From: Euperipatoides rowelli
Lineage: Eukaryota > Onychophora > Udeonychophora > Euonychophora > Peripatopsidae
Length of the DNA: 11,223 bases
Assembly (NCBI GenBank): GCA_003024985.2
Contig: PXIH01S0001697.1
Reading direction: 5' to 3' (one strand)
Below the pieces are notes generated by a model, which was not told the DNA's origin, did no database searches, and worked only from the letters and a program-made list of their open reading frames with translations. The position numbers were made by a program, and so were the translations under genes. Positions 1 through 7,874 of this stretch are shown piece by piece (position 1 is the stretch's first letter; each line of letters begins with the position of its first letter).

Positions 1-71
1 TACAATCTCATACACACTATATAAAATCCTCGTACATTTGGTACATGGCAGAAAAAAATAATTTAAGTTAA

Positions 72-118
72 CACTTTCTAGTCTGGCCTATTTTAATAGG
101 TCTTCCCGTTCTAGACTA
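72..118 (+). repeat. left terminal inverted repeat of piggyBac-type element
   Basis: It begins CACTTTC immediately after TTAA and can be aligned with the reverse complement of 1011-1050, with a gap of about 10 bases. Within it TAGTCT (79-84) and AGACTA (112-117) are themselves inverted, and GGCCTATT/AATAGGTC (85-102) can form a small internal hairpin. Confidence 0.65.
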
Positions 119-126
119 AATTAAAA

Positions 127-432
127 AAATTCCTGTCAAAACGGATTTAATTATCTTTATAAAATGTTCAAATCTAATAAATATATTCTTGCAAAATAAG
201 ACTGGCTATTTTTTTTATTATTAAAATATTAAATATTTTTTTTTTATTAATATTTTTCTGAAAGCATGTTTTAGTGATAAAAAAACCCTAGCGGCAAATT
301 TTTATAGTATTGTTGAATAAATTTTCTGATTGTATTGATTAAAATTATAATAGTCTTTTTTCATTATATTCTTCATTCTAAAAATCTATTTTAAACCAAA
401 ATGATAATGTAATTGCTCTAAAATTTCAATTT
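127..432 (+). repeat. internal diverged direct repeat, copy 1
   Basis: It shares ordered blocks with 502-780: AAATTCCT..GTCAAAACGGAT, AATTATCTTTAT, AATGTTCAAATCTAATAAAT, CCTAGCGGCAAATTTT, AAATTTTCTGATTGTA and CTAAAATTTCAATT. Blocks appear in the same order with substitutions and indels between them. The two copies lie wholly inside the piggyBac-type element. Confidence 0.8.
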
Positions 433-501
433 TAGATGATCGAGTAAAATCTATAATATTGAAATACATATACAGTAAGTATATAGCATTCAGAAAATGT
501 C

Positions 502-780
502 AAATTCCTTTGTCAAAACGGATTCAATTATCTTTATGAAATGTTCAAATCTAATAAATATATTCTTCCTAAATAAGACTATTTTTTATTAATACTGTAT
601 TTTTCTGAATGCATTTTCAGAATTATTTTAGAAAATCCTAGCGGCAAATTTTCTATAGTAATATTGAATTTAAAATAGTTTTATGATAAATTTTCTGATT
701 GTAGGCTATTATTTATTACAATAAAGTATTTCTTCATTTATTCTTCATCTGAATAATGTAATTGTTCTAAAATTTCAATT
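502..780 (+). repeat. internal diverged direct repeat, copy 2
   Basis: Partner of 127-432, offset by about 350-375 bp. It retains the same six blocks in the same order, including TCCTAGCGGCAAATTTT and AAATTTTCTGATTGTA. The divergence shows the duplication is old. Confidence 0.8.
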
Positions 781-808
781 CCACATGAGTGTCCATGTAA
801 GATCAGTA

Positions 809-830
809 TATACAGTATATATACTGTATA
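809..830. repeat. perfect 22-bp palindrome built from TACAGTA/TACTGTA
   Basis: Both strands read TATACAGTATATATACTGTATA. It contains one TACAGTA (811-817) and one TACTGTA (822-828) and lies in the right half of the piggyBac-type element. It could form a cruciform, but no function is shown. Confidence 0.9.
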
Positions 831-993
831 ACAATATAACAGTGATTAGAAATTTCATCATAATTCATTAATTCTTGACCGATTTTGCCAGCCAATAGCT
901 CGTTTTGTAACTAAATAATTGCTTTAACAAATGAAATAATTTTAGAACGATTTCAACTCGCATATTTTCGTACAATATTTTTTAAAAGTGAAA

Positions 994-1008
994 ACGAGCT
1001 CAGCTCGT
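994..1008. repeat. subterminal hairpin ACGAGC-TCA-GCTCGT
   Basis: A perfect 6-bp stem (994-999 with 1003-1008) and 3-base loop sits about 42 bp inside the right end of the piggyBac-type element. Short subterminal inverted repeats are usual in piggyBac-like elements and may be bound by the transposase; that role is inferred here. Confidence 0.7.
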
Positions 1009-1010
1009 GT

Positions 1011-1050
1011 TAGGTCTGGAATGGGAAAACTGTGTTAAGACCGGAAAGTG
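1011..1050 (-). repeat. right terminal inverted repeat of piggyBac-type element
   Basis: It ends GGAAAGTG directly before TTAA. Its reverse complement aligns with the left end at 72-118. GGTCT (1013-1017) and AGACC (1038-1042) inside it are also inverted, mirroring the TAGTCT/AGACTA arrangement at the left end. Confidence 0.65.
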
Positions 1051-2083
1051 TTAATAATAGCGCACATCAGCATGAGAAAAAAAAAAGAAAATTAAACTAT
1101 TGGATTTTTGCCAGTAAAAAAGTTTCAAGAATAATTATCTATATATTATTATAATTATTGCTGCACGAGAAAAAAAAAAGTTTATTATGGGGAATAAAGC
1201 AGATTTATTTTACGGTCAAAAAAATGTAAATTTAAATATAAAATTGTTTTTCGTAAGTTTATCTAGAGATATTTTATATTTACAAGTGAAATTAATATTT
1301 TTAAAAAGGTAGGTCGGCAGGGAGGAATAAGCAAAGGAAATGTCCTAAGTAATTTAGAAAAGTTGAATGAAGAGCAGTGAATTTTCGATGGTTTCTTATT
1401 AATTTCTTTTTTAAAAATTTTGGTAATAAATTAATATCCTAGGGTGCAGATGTTCTGTGCGGGTTTAGCTAGTTATTTACTATTTATTAAAAGCAGATTA
1501 TGCAACTATCTAATAAAAACAGTAATTCTATTAGTATAAAAAAAAACATTTAACATTATATTGATTTTTCAATGTTTTTCGAAAATTGGGACTTAAAAAT
1601 ACGTGTATACCATGGCAGTCTACCATGATCGACGCTATCGACACCTCAGCCATAGACTATTTACAACTTTACATTCATTAGATTTTTATTTAAATTTAAA
1701 ACAATTGCTTTTATTTCAGATTAACTAACTAAAAGTCAGAAAAGTTTTACCTTTAAAATAAAACAAATTAGCTTTTTCTAATATTTTTGGTGGCCACTTT
1801 TTTTTTTTAAAAAAAATATAGCTTCTTAATTAATAAGAGCCCAACTTTTACAGTATGTCATCATTCCAATTCGCCTCCTCCCTTTGGCAAATAATTTAAA
1901 ATGTTAAAGTAAATTGCAAAAGCATTTTTATATCATTCTACAGTATATGCTAGGAATCCAAATAATATTATTAGTAACTATGGGGAACATTTTATGTTTG
2001 TTTGATGATTTTAATTTCATACAGCAAAATATTTCTTAATAGTTCTGATGTTTTCTTAGTGTATAAATATTTATTTATTCCAG

Positions 2084-2301
2084 GTCACAGTCGAACAGTC
2101 ATTGGTGTTGAACAGTTACGTGATGGCACTGTACGACTATTGGTCTTTGACCCAAGTCACAGTCGCAAGCAGATGAATCAATTTCATGGCGTGGTAAGCT
2201 GCAATATTGTGAGGCTAATACGCAGACCCTTAACAAGTATGAAGGCAAAGCAATATCAAATTGTAGGAGTGAATAATATAATGAGTGAGCAGGAATTCCA
2301 G
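2084..2301 (+). CDS. ZUP1: ZUP1 (ZUFSP) penultimate coding exon: peptidase domain with catalytic His and Asp
   Basis: The exon completes a split glycine codon (phase 1; GT at 2084-2085) and then encodes 72 residues starting HSRTVIGVEQ. It ends exactly on a codon boundary at EQEFQ, before the strong donor CCAG|GTAAGA. It closely matches the C-terminal part of ZUP1, a cysteine peptidase of the UFSP-like (C78) family that cleaves K63-linked ubiquitin chains and acts in genome stability. The family signature GHSRT is present, and the motif FDPS follows with its Asp 21 residues after that His. This is the spacing of the recalled human triad members His491 and Asp512. MKAKQYQIVGV corresponds to the conserved KQYQI block. 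The catalytic Cys, zinc fingers and ubiquitin-binding parts lie upstream of the window. The Met in frame at 2002 is intronic, not a start. UFSP2 is a less likely alternative because GHSRT plus KQYQI fit ZUP1 better. Confidence 0.9.
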
Positions 2302-2699
2302 GTAAGAACTGAATTTCCACATAGTCAATGTCTTTTTATAGTAAGACACAGTGAACCAGCCTAGAAGTGCTGGATACATTAGGTCATTCCTTATAATAGT
2401 AGTAAATAGTGTATCAAGATCATTTGTCTATCCCTTTTTTTCTGCAAAATATTATGTCAGCCAGCTCCACTTTTAAAACAAAATAAAAATTCCTTATTTA
2501 AAATTAACTTAACTGCCGGTATTTTAATGAAAAAAAAAAAAAAAAAAAAGACACGATGTAAGGAAAACTTTATTCCTCTATTGTTAAGTTAAAAGTTAAA
2601 ATTAAACACAAATATTTTGATTTGTAAAACAAAACTACAGTATATGCAATTTCCTGTAAACAATGTTATGAGTGGCTTCAGTTAATTAAAAAAGTTACC

Positions 2700-2865
2700 A
2701 CTATAAATTGCTGGCGAAACATACAGCTGGGGAATGCAAGACTAGCCGCAAGCAAACGAAGAATCCACTGCAGTTTCAATTCTGTTTTTTTCATCAGCCG
2801 GGATTCTGGTGAATAATTGCGAGACTCAAGATTGTTGCTCACGTTTCCACCTGTTAGAAGATAAT
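2700..2865. other. GC-elevated segment of unknown origin
   Basis: About 165 bp stand out from their AT-rich surroundings in base composition. Both strands have reading frames here: on the plus strand 36 or so codons from AATTGCTGG, on the minus strand part of a 73-codon frame. No splice sites of quality border it and I recognise no protein. It may be a dispersed repeat or a conserved intronic element. Confidence 0.35.
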
Positions 2866-2911
2866 CAAAGAACTGACAAACTTTAAAATAAAAGTACAAA
2901 TAGTAAATTAC

Positions 2912-2940
2912 ATTGTTCTTGCTGCCTAAGGCAGAACAAT
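2912..2940. repeat. hairpin with bulged stem
   Basis: ATTGTTC (2912-2918) pairs with GAACAAT (2934-2940), and TGCC (2923-2926) pairs with GGCA (2930-2933) around a TAA loop, leaving a 4-base bulge on the left arm. It is too short for a typical miRNA precursor; no function is claimed. Confidence 0.6.
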
Positions 2941-2991
2941 TTATTCACATATAGGCTGTAAAATCATTGACTAGATTTTAATAAAAGAGGC

Positions 2992-3009
2992 GAGAGCTCT
3001 ATAGCTCTC
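2992..3009. repeat. hairpin GAGAGCT-CTAT-AGCTCTC
   Basis: A perfect 7-bp stem with a 4-base loop in the ZUP1 intron. It is plausible as the centre of a short inverted-repeat element, but the flanks beyond the stem do not pair. Confidence 0.6.
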
Positions 3010-3765
3010 TTTATTCAGTATATTGTATATAAAAATAATAATAAAACAAGCTTCTGCTGAGGCATCCATAACATCCTGGACAATAAAATGAGAAGAGGAT
3101 TGAGAATTATGGCAGGTATAGGGAAAGCTAAGAGAAATTGCTAGGTATAAAACATTGATTGCTAAACATTCTTTGAAAATGGGATGAAACTAATTGCAGC
3201 AATGGCCGGGTGAAGGCAACACCAGGGATTAAACTAATGTGTTGATGTCGGAACTAAAAAATGTGTAATTTTTTCTGTCCAGCTCCCTCATGAAATTATA
3301 CCTTTAAAAAATGATGTACTGTCAACTTGGGTGATTTCACTATTTGCTACTTCCAGCATAAACATGATAATCTAAATTTTATTGATTATAATATATTTTC
3401 AAATATTTAGGGTTTATGTAGTCACTCGAGGTAGAGTAACTTTACACACTTATAAATTTTCAATTTAACTGACACAATTCTTATGCCATGGGGTATCTTT
3501 ATTAAAAGACACAAACCCACCACCATGTCCATATATACAAATATAGTACAAAAAAAAAAAAAGACCTGGAAATTGTCCAGACTTTTGCCAATTTAAATGC
3601 GTTAGCCATTTGTTGGTATTGATGGAGGTGGCAGAACCTCAATGATCATTCAATGGCCGGCTAGTCAAAGGTGCAAGGAAGATAGCATTAAATAGAATTA
3701 TTGAAGTGGTCATGTTAGACCTTTCCAATGCACAGTTTTTGCATTCTTTATAGAAAATTCTATGA

Positions 3766-3879
3766 CTATCCAGTCTCCCCCTTGAATTTTTGTCTAACAT
3801 GATTCTTAGGTAGGAATGACACTACATTGTCATTGGTACCCTCTTCATTAAAATATGCACTGTTGGCCTGACCATCATT
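3766..3879 (-). mobile_element. possible LTR-retrotransposon relic: coding tail running into a polypurine tract
   Basis: On the minus strand 37 codons from 3879 are open up to a TAG at 3768-3766, with a coding-like end (VVSFLPKNH, then KFKGETG). The last codons coincide with the purine run AAGGGGGAGA (3783-3774), followed by TGGATAG. In many Gypsy-like elements the 3' polypurine tract lies at or after the end of the pol frame and directly precedes the TG of the 3' LTR. A minus-strand AATAAA lies further along at about 3500, where an LTR poly(A) signal could be. No reverse transcriptase, integrase or paired LTR was recognised, so this remains a weak call. Confidence 0.28.
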
Positions 3880-4352
3880 CTACCTAGTAAATTACAAATC
3901 GGCACAAGTTTTTTAAGCTGCCCAACTGTGGCTGAATAGCCCGACTATCGTATATGATCTACGAGTATCTGAGGCATCTATAACTTAGGCAGTTTTTTCA
4001 GCACCTGATCAAGAGGCAATGGATAAATGCCAGTGACTTCAAGGCTGCTTGGATGTTATAAGCGAGAAGGAAATCTCTTTGGGAATTTCCGATTGCTTCA
4101 GAGTGATGTAGCTTGTAATTATTCAGTCAAGACATGAGTTGTGATTTAAATTTGACACTGTTATCATTTCTAAAAAAAAAAAAAAAAAAAAGTTTTAATT
4201 AAATTGGAGCAGGACTACAGCAATATGGCTACAATGTCCTGGATGATAAATTAATGGCTAAATAAATTTGATCAGGTTTGGGCAATACAATACTAGTTGT
4301 TAAACATACCTGGGAACAAGAATGACATCTTGTCCTTACCCTCAGTTATAAG

Positions 4353-4353
4353 N
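4353..4353. other. undetermined base (N)
   Basis: A single N interrupts AGNAAGTAAAG. It lies in the ZUP1 intron and affects no gene call. Confidence 0.99.
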
Positions 4354-4454
4354 AAGTAAAGAAAGTAAACAGATACACTGTGTTTGGTCGATTTCAAAAG
4401 ATCACATTATAAACTGCATCAATCAAGAGAAGTGAAATTTAACACCTAGTTAGC

Positions 4455-4477
4455 TACAGTATGTGCCATATACTGTA
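4455..4477. repeat. inverted repeat TACAGTAT ... ATACTGTA
   Basis: A perfect 8-bp stem (4455-4462 with 4470-4477) encloses a 7-base loop. It is extended by a G-T and a T-A pair, leaving a 3-base loop. It uses the same heptamer pair as the palindrome at 809-830. Confidence 0.85.
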
Positions 4478-4730
4478 ACAGCATCATGGCCGAATTATTG
4501 CCTATATGTATCCATTGTTAATAGTATTAAACCATACTCAACCACTAGCTATTTATTTGGAGAACCATAGGGGTGGATTTGTGATTTGGCGACAAGGATT
4601 TTCAATATTAAGGCAAAGAAACAAGTTATGCAAGTTTTTTTTTTAAATACTATTAGTAGAGATAAAATGAATATTCTGTTAGTATTTGGCCTGTCACATA
4701 AAAATGTCTGCATAATACACTATTAGATTT

Positions 4731-4760
4731 ATATTGTAATACTGACTAGCACTACAATAT
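4731..4760. repeat. inverted repeat ATATTGTA ... TACAATAT
   Basis: An 8-bp perfect stem (4731-4738 with 4753-4760) with a 14-base loop. In AT-rich sequence such a structure may be chance. Confidence 0.45.
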
Positions 4761-6115
4761 GTTCTATTGCAGAATATCCAATGCTAATAAATAAAATTAT
4801 AATTAAAATTTTACAGGTGGTGAATTTAGTATAAAGAAAACAAATAGTAATTACTAAGAATTTTCTTACTTGCTAAAATGTTCGGTTTCAAGTACAGTAT
4901 ATTAATGCAAATCATTTCTTGCAAAGATCTTCATTCAGGAATTAATATCAAGAGAACAAACTTTCTCCAAAAAAAAAATTTCATAACAAAACCATCTTGT
5001 ACAAAAATTCAAGAAACAATAAAGCAATTAAATTTGTCAAACATTTTTATTTTCAAATTACATTCAAGATACTTTCCATTCAATAAATTATATAAAATGT
5101 TATATAGAATGGAAAATCTTTCATGAATCAACCAATAGAAACTTCAATTTATTTACATTGGCAAAATAACTTACAGTAGTTTTGTAAACTACCACAGTAA
5201 AAAAAAAATTAAGAAAAATCCAAACAAAAAAATAGTAGTAGTAAAACTCACATGAGCATCTACAGTATTTGTTTTCTATTGGCCAAATCTAGGTTATTTA
5301 AAACATAGTTTTGGAATGACTAATTTTAGTTGACAGAACATTAATATTGAATAATGTACACTACATTTTATGATATTTTCATCTTTTGAAAGTCTGGATT
5401 ACTGATTTCAACTGTATGTAGGTATCTTTTCTCCCTAGGTTACCCCCCATCCCCAAGCAACTATGTAATTTTTGAAGCCTTTCTAACATACTGTAGTGAT
5501 CTTGGCACTTTAACTATATTTACAAATTGTTTTATGTTGACAATTTAAAACTTACCATAGATTGATTTTAGTATGGAAAGTCACACAATACATACAGTAA
5601 ATGAGAAAGGTGAATAATTTTACTGTAACGTATCAAAACAAAAATCAAATAAAAATGATCTCCCGCATTGCTTTCTTTAAATAAAAAGTATAAATCTATT
5701 GCACTAAAAGAGATATCAACATCCAGAAGCAAATCAAGTAATTTCAGATGAATTTTACCGAATAAATTTCTGTAGGTTGACCAACTTTGTTTTATTTTTT
5801 TTATAAACATGATTTCTGTTTAGTCATGGCTTGTTCTTTATAAATTAAAATAAAGAATGTGTAGGTGTAAATATTAATTTTATATAAAATAAAAAATAAT
5901 TGTATAAAATATATACACAGTTTTATTTCAAATGTTCAGTTATATTGACTTGAAGGCAAAATAATATTAAAAACAAAAACTGCTTTCTACACTAACAGTT
6001 TTTAAATACACTTAATTTTTTTTCAGTTCATTTTTTTTTCCATTTAAAATTATAAACAGCAGTAAAATAGTTAATGGCATAACCACTATTTTTTTTTTAA
6101 TTAAACTATTTTCAG

Positions 6116-6151
6116 AGAAGCAAGATTCTACAGTCCGAAAGAATACCATGA
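6116..6151 (+). CDS. ZUP1: ZUP1 terminal coding exon (11 codons plus stop)
   Basis: After the pyrimidine-containing acceptor ACTATTTTCAG, 36 nt encode RSKILQSERIP and then TGA (6149-6151). ZUP1 proteins end in a short tail of this kind, basic/polar and closing in (E)(K/R)IP; I recall human ZUP1 ending AEKIP. The exon starts in phase 0, matching the phase 0 donor at 2302, so the two exons join without a frameshift to EQEFQ-RSKILQ. The match of phase, strand, ending and position before the convergent neighbour makes this convincing despite its length. A shift of the acceptor by a few bases (AG at 6116-6117) would break the frame. The tail is a few residues shorter than I recall for human. Confidence 0.78.
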   Translation, partial: RSKILQSERIP

Positions 6152-6418
6152 GTCCAACATGTTTACGTCAAGACGGATATTAGATTCTTCTCTTCTTTCC
6201 ATGTGACATCAAGGGGAAAAAAACAGCTCATTGTCTTAGTACACCAGTTACAACGCTCAACAGTTTCAGCTCCAAGATAGGAATAAAATTATATAATACA
6301 GATTTATTTATTTTTTTACATTATGCCAGTATTATGTTCCGATAGTACAGTGGCTATGAAACTAACCTTACCTGATTTTATTGACATTCCTTTTTAATTT
6401 TGTTGAAGTAACAATAAA
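6152..6418 (+). other. ZUP1: ZUP1 3' UTR with two poly(A) signals
   Basis: AATAAA occurs at 6282-6287 and again at 6413-6418, about 130 and 260 nt after the stop codon. Either would give an ordinary short 3' UTR. Which one is used cannot be decided from sequence. Confidence 0.5.
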
Positions 6419-6588
6419 AGAAGAACTATTTCTGGCGAAAAGTATGGGAAGTTTATTTCGAAGGGAGAAGAGGGTGTTTTTTTTTCTTTCAAAGTATATA
6501 AATATTGATGGATGATATCTAACTGGTGAGAATCACATCAGAATAGTAAAAAAAAACTATTAAGTTGTGCATTCCGTAAGTTACTATA

Positions 6589-6594
6589 TTTATT
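6589..6594 (-). promoter_or_regulatory. poly(A) signal AATAAA for the minus-strand ZMYM-type gene
   Basis: TTTATT on the plus strand reads AATAAA on the minus strand, 53 nt after the TAA stop of the ZMYM-type exon. Later minus-strand copies at 6452-6457 and 6303-6312 are alternatives; using the last would make its 3' UTR overlap that of ZUP1. Confidence 0.45.
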
Positions 6595-6646
6595 TTACAG
6601 CTATACGAGGTGATAAATATTAAATAAATGTGCATGCAGATTTCCA

Positions 6647-6827
6647 TTAAGCCATTTGTTGCATGTGCGCCTCATTAACTTCTCGAACCATTTGGATACG
6701 GTGTAGCATTTTACTGAGTGCTTCTTTCCCCAGTGGTTGTGTGGAATACCATACAGGACTGTCTGGTACGCAAGACCGCTCAGGAACCAGATAGAAAACA
6801 TCATTGCGGTTTTTGATGCTCTCTGGG
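6647..6827 (-). CDS. last coding exon of a ZMYM2/3/4-QRICH1-type gene (DUF3504, Crypton-derived domain)
   Basis: The exon starts after the acceptor TTTTTCATTTTAG (AG at 6829-6828) with the third base of a split codon. It then encodes 59 residues ending HMQQMA and the stop TAA (6649-6647). PESIKNRNDVFYLVPERS and CVPDSPVWYST, followed by LSKMLHRIQMVREVNEA, match the C-terminal end of vertebrate ZMYM2, ZMYM3, ZMYM4 and QRICH1. The split codon would be TGC, giving the family's CPES. ZMYM proteins are nuclear MYM-type zinc-finger co-regulators linked to histone deacetylase complexes. Their C-terminal DUF3504 domain was domesticated from a Crypton tyrosine recombinase. Only the very end of the protein is present, so the paralogue cannot be fixed; ZMYM3/4 looks slightly closer than QRICH1. 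The gene converges on ZUP1, stop to stop 495 bp. Frames upstream of 6827 in the same phase are intronic. Confidence 0.9.
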
Positions 6828-7860
6828 CTAAAATGAAAAAAAAAAAAAAATATTTTTTTAAAAAACAAAAAGAAAACTCTTTGTTTTAGATCAGTGTATC
6901 CCAACTGGGACCACAAAAGTTAAAAATAAATAAATAGAATGATTAACACAAATTATTAACAACTTTACAAGTTCCTATGCTTAATGAGTGAAAATACTAT
7001 TTCACCTTCAAAGATCAGTGTTGCATGATTAAAAAAAATGTACAGTATAAAGCAATTATATACTAAGTTATCGGAGGACCTAACATTCCCCCTTCCTCAA
7101 CATCAGGTACAGAGCCCAGGAATTTTGAAAATTTAAATATTAAAGAAAATAAAAATAAATTTCCAATGCTAGTGTGATCCACAAATGTATTTTTAAGTTT
7201 GCTCTTCAGCTGTAGCTTTTCCAAATGAAAAAAAAAAAAAACAGACTACCATAAATGATTTTAATTTCAATGGTCATTTGACTGAAAAGTTAACCTTTTA
7301 TTTTAATATGCCTGATTGTTATTTTGTCAATTGTAAAGTGAATTATGATGTGCTATTTTTAATATCAGTTTAATTATTTTTGCTAAATGATACCTATTTG
7401 GTTAATCAAATTTACAAATAAAAACTTGTATTGTCATACTGACATCAGCTAATACTAATTCTCACTTTTTTTTCCAGCTGATCTGAAGTAGTCATAATTC
7501 TTTAGCAACAAGCTACACAATATTGTAAAGTGAATTCCTTAAAGCTTCACTTGTTACATAATAATAATTCAGGATATGAAAAAAAATGTCACTAAATAAA
7601 AAAATTAGTTGTATGCGGCAGTATGTCTCAAAAACCTAAACTTGAAGGATGATTCTAAGAACATAAAACATACCGTATATAAACTACATTCGGGATTTCA
7701 CATTATGTAAGCACTTAAATGACATTAGTAAATGTTTAAGGGGAGACACTGGTCGAAAATCTATCTTCAAGACAGATAAAGCTAGAACTTTTAAACTTTG
7801 CATAATTATAAGGCTCATGATAAAAAAAAAATTGGGGGTCAGAATGTGTCTGCTAACATC

Positions 7861-7874
7861 GTTGCCACGGCAAC
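7861..7874. promoter_or_regulatory. X-box-like inverted repeat GTTGCCACGGCAAC (RFX site candidate)
   Basis: GTTGCC and GGCAAC form a perfect inverted repeat with a 2-base spacer, matching the RFX transcription-factor X-box consensus. RFX factors control ciliary and other genes. The site is intronic and not near any promoter seen here. The same core also occurs within dispersed repeats of marine animals, so function is uncertain. Confidence 0.4.

Larger units (their letters stand above)
68..1054. mobile_element. non-autonomous piggyBac-type element (MITE-like) with TTAA target duplication
   Basis: TTAA at 68-71 and TTAA at 1051-1054 flank a 979-bp element (72-1050) whose ends are imperfect inverted repeats. 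The left end reads CACTTTCTAGTCTGG; the right end, read inward on the minus strand, gives CACTTTCCGGTCTTAA. A second matching block follows at each end: CTTCCCGTTCTAGAC on the left and TTTCCCATTCCAGAC on the right. The differences are mostly transitions, as expected from CpG decay (CTAG against CCGG). TTAA target sites and termini of the form TTAACACTT are typical of the piggyBac superfamily. There is no transposase reading frame, so the element would have depended on an autonomous relative. A subterminal hairpin (994-1008) and an internal diverged duplication support a structured element. The superfamily call is an inference from the ends; another TTAA-targeting family is possible. Confidence 0.68.
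1..2083 (+). other. ZUP1: ZUP1 intron, 3' part (5' end outside window)
   Basis: This stretch ends in a good splice acceptor, TTTATTTATTCCAG, directly before the first recognisable ZUP1 exon. No coding exon matching the preceding part of the ZUP1 peptidase domain (catalytic Cys region) was found in it, so the intron starts upstream of the window and is at least 2.1 kb. Apart from the piggyBac-type element at 72-1050 it is AT-rich with short homopolymers. A small GC-richer patch at about 1605-1660 repeats TACCATG and contains TCGACGCTATCGAC, but it has no supportable exon structure. The intron assignment is an inference from the exon at 2084. Confidence 0.75.
2302..6115 (+). other. ZUP1: ZUP1 last intron (3.8 kb)
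   Basis: It is bounded by GTAAGA at 2302 and the acceptor ACTATTTTCAG ending at 6115; both exon borders are phase 0, so the exons join in frame. The segment at 2700-2865 is GC-richer and unexplained. Hairpins lie at 2912-2940, 2992-3009, 4455-4477 and 4731-4760. The part 3050-4560 is of intermediate GC with a possible LTR-element relic. A-runs of 20, 13 and 20 start at 2530, 3550 and 4172, and one undetermined base is at 4353. From 4600 to 6115 I see only AT-rich sequence with chance reading frames. A further small exon inside cannot be excluded, but none is needed for the frame. Confidence 0.7.

Noticed and set aside
72-1050. Encoded transposase in the piggyBac-type element
   Set aside because: No open frame of useful length and no catalytic DDD-type context is visible on either strand.
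2002-2083. Open frame with ATG at 2002 continuing into the ZUP1 exon
   Set aside because: The upstream residues are AT-rich intron translation and lack similarity to ZUP1. A good acceptor sits at 2083, so the ATG is not a start codon.
2912-2940. Intronic miRNA precursor
   Set aside because: The stem is only 11 bp with a 4-base bulge, too short for a standard Drosha/Dicer substrate.
3030-4260. Similar phrases near 3058, 3970 and 4205 (CTGAGGCATC.ATAAC; CATCCTGGACAATAAA against TGTCCTGGATGATAAA) as a repeat family
   Set aside because: The matches are short and do not extend, so I cannot support a repeat from them.
4878-5126. 82-codon plus-strand open frame
   Set aside because: The composition is K/N/I/F-rich as expected of AT-rich noncoding DNA, with no recognisable motif, splice signal or family resemblance.
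5568-5810. 80-codon minus-strand open frame
   Set aside because: It looks slightly protein-like, but there is no family match, no good splice context, and frames of this length are expected by chance in 22 kb of double-strand reading.
6601-6804. 67-codon minus-strand open frame
   Set aside because: It is a shadow of the ZMYM-type exon in another frame.
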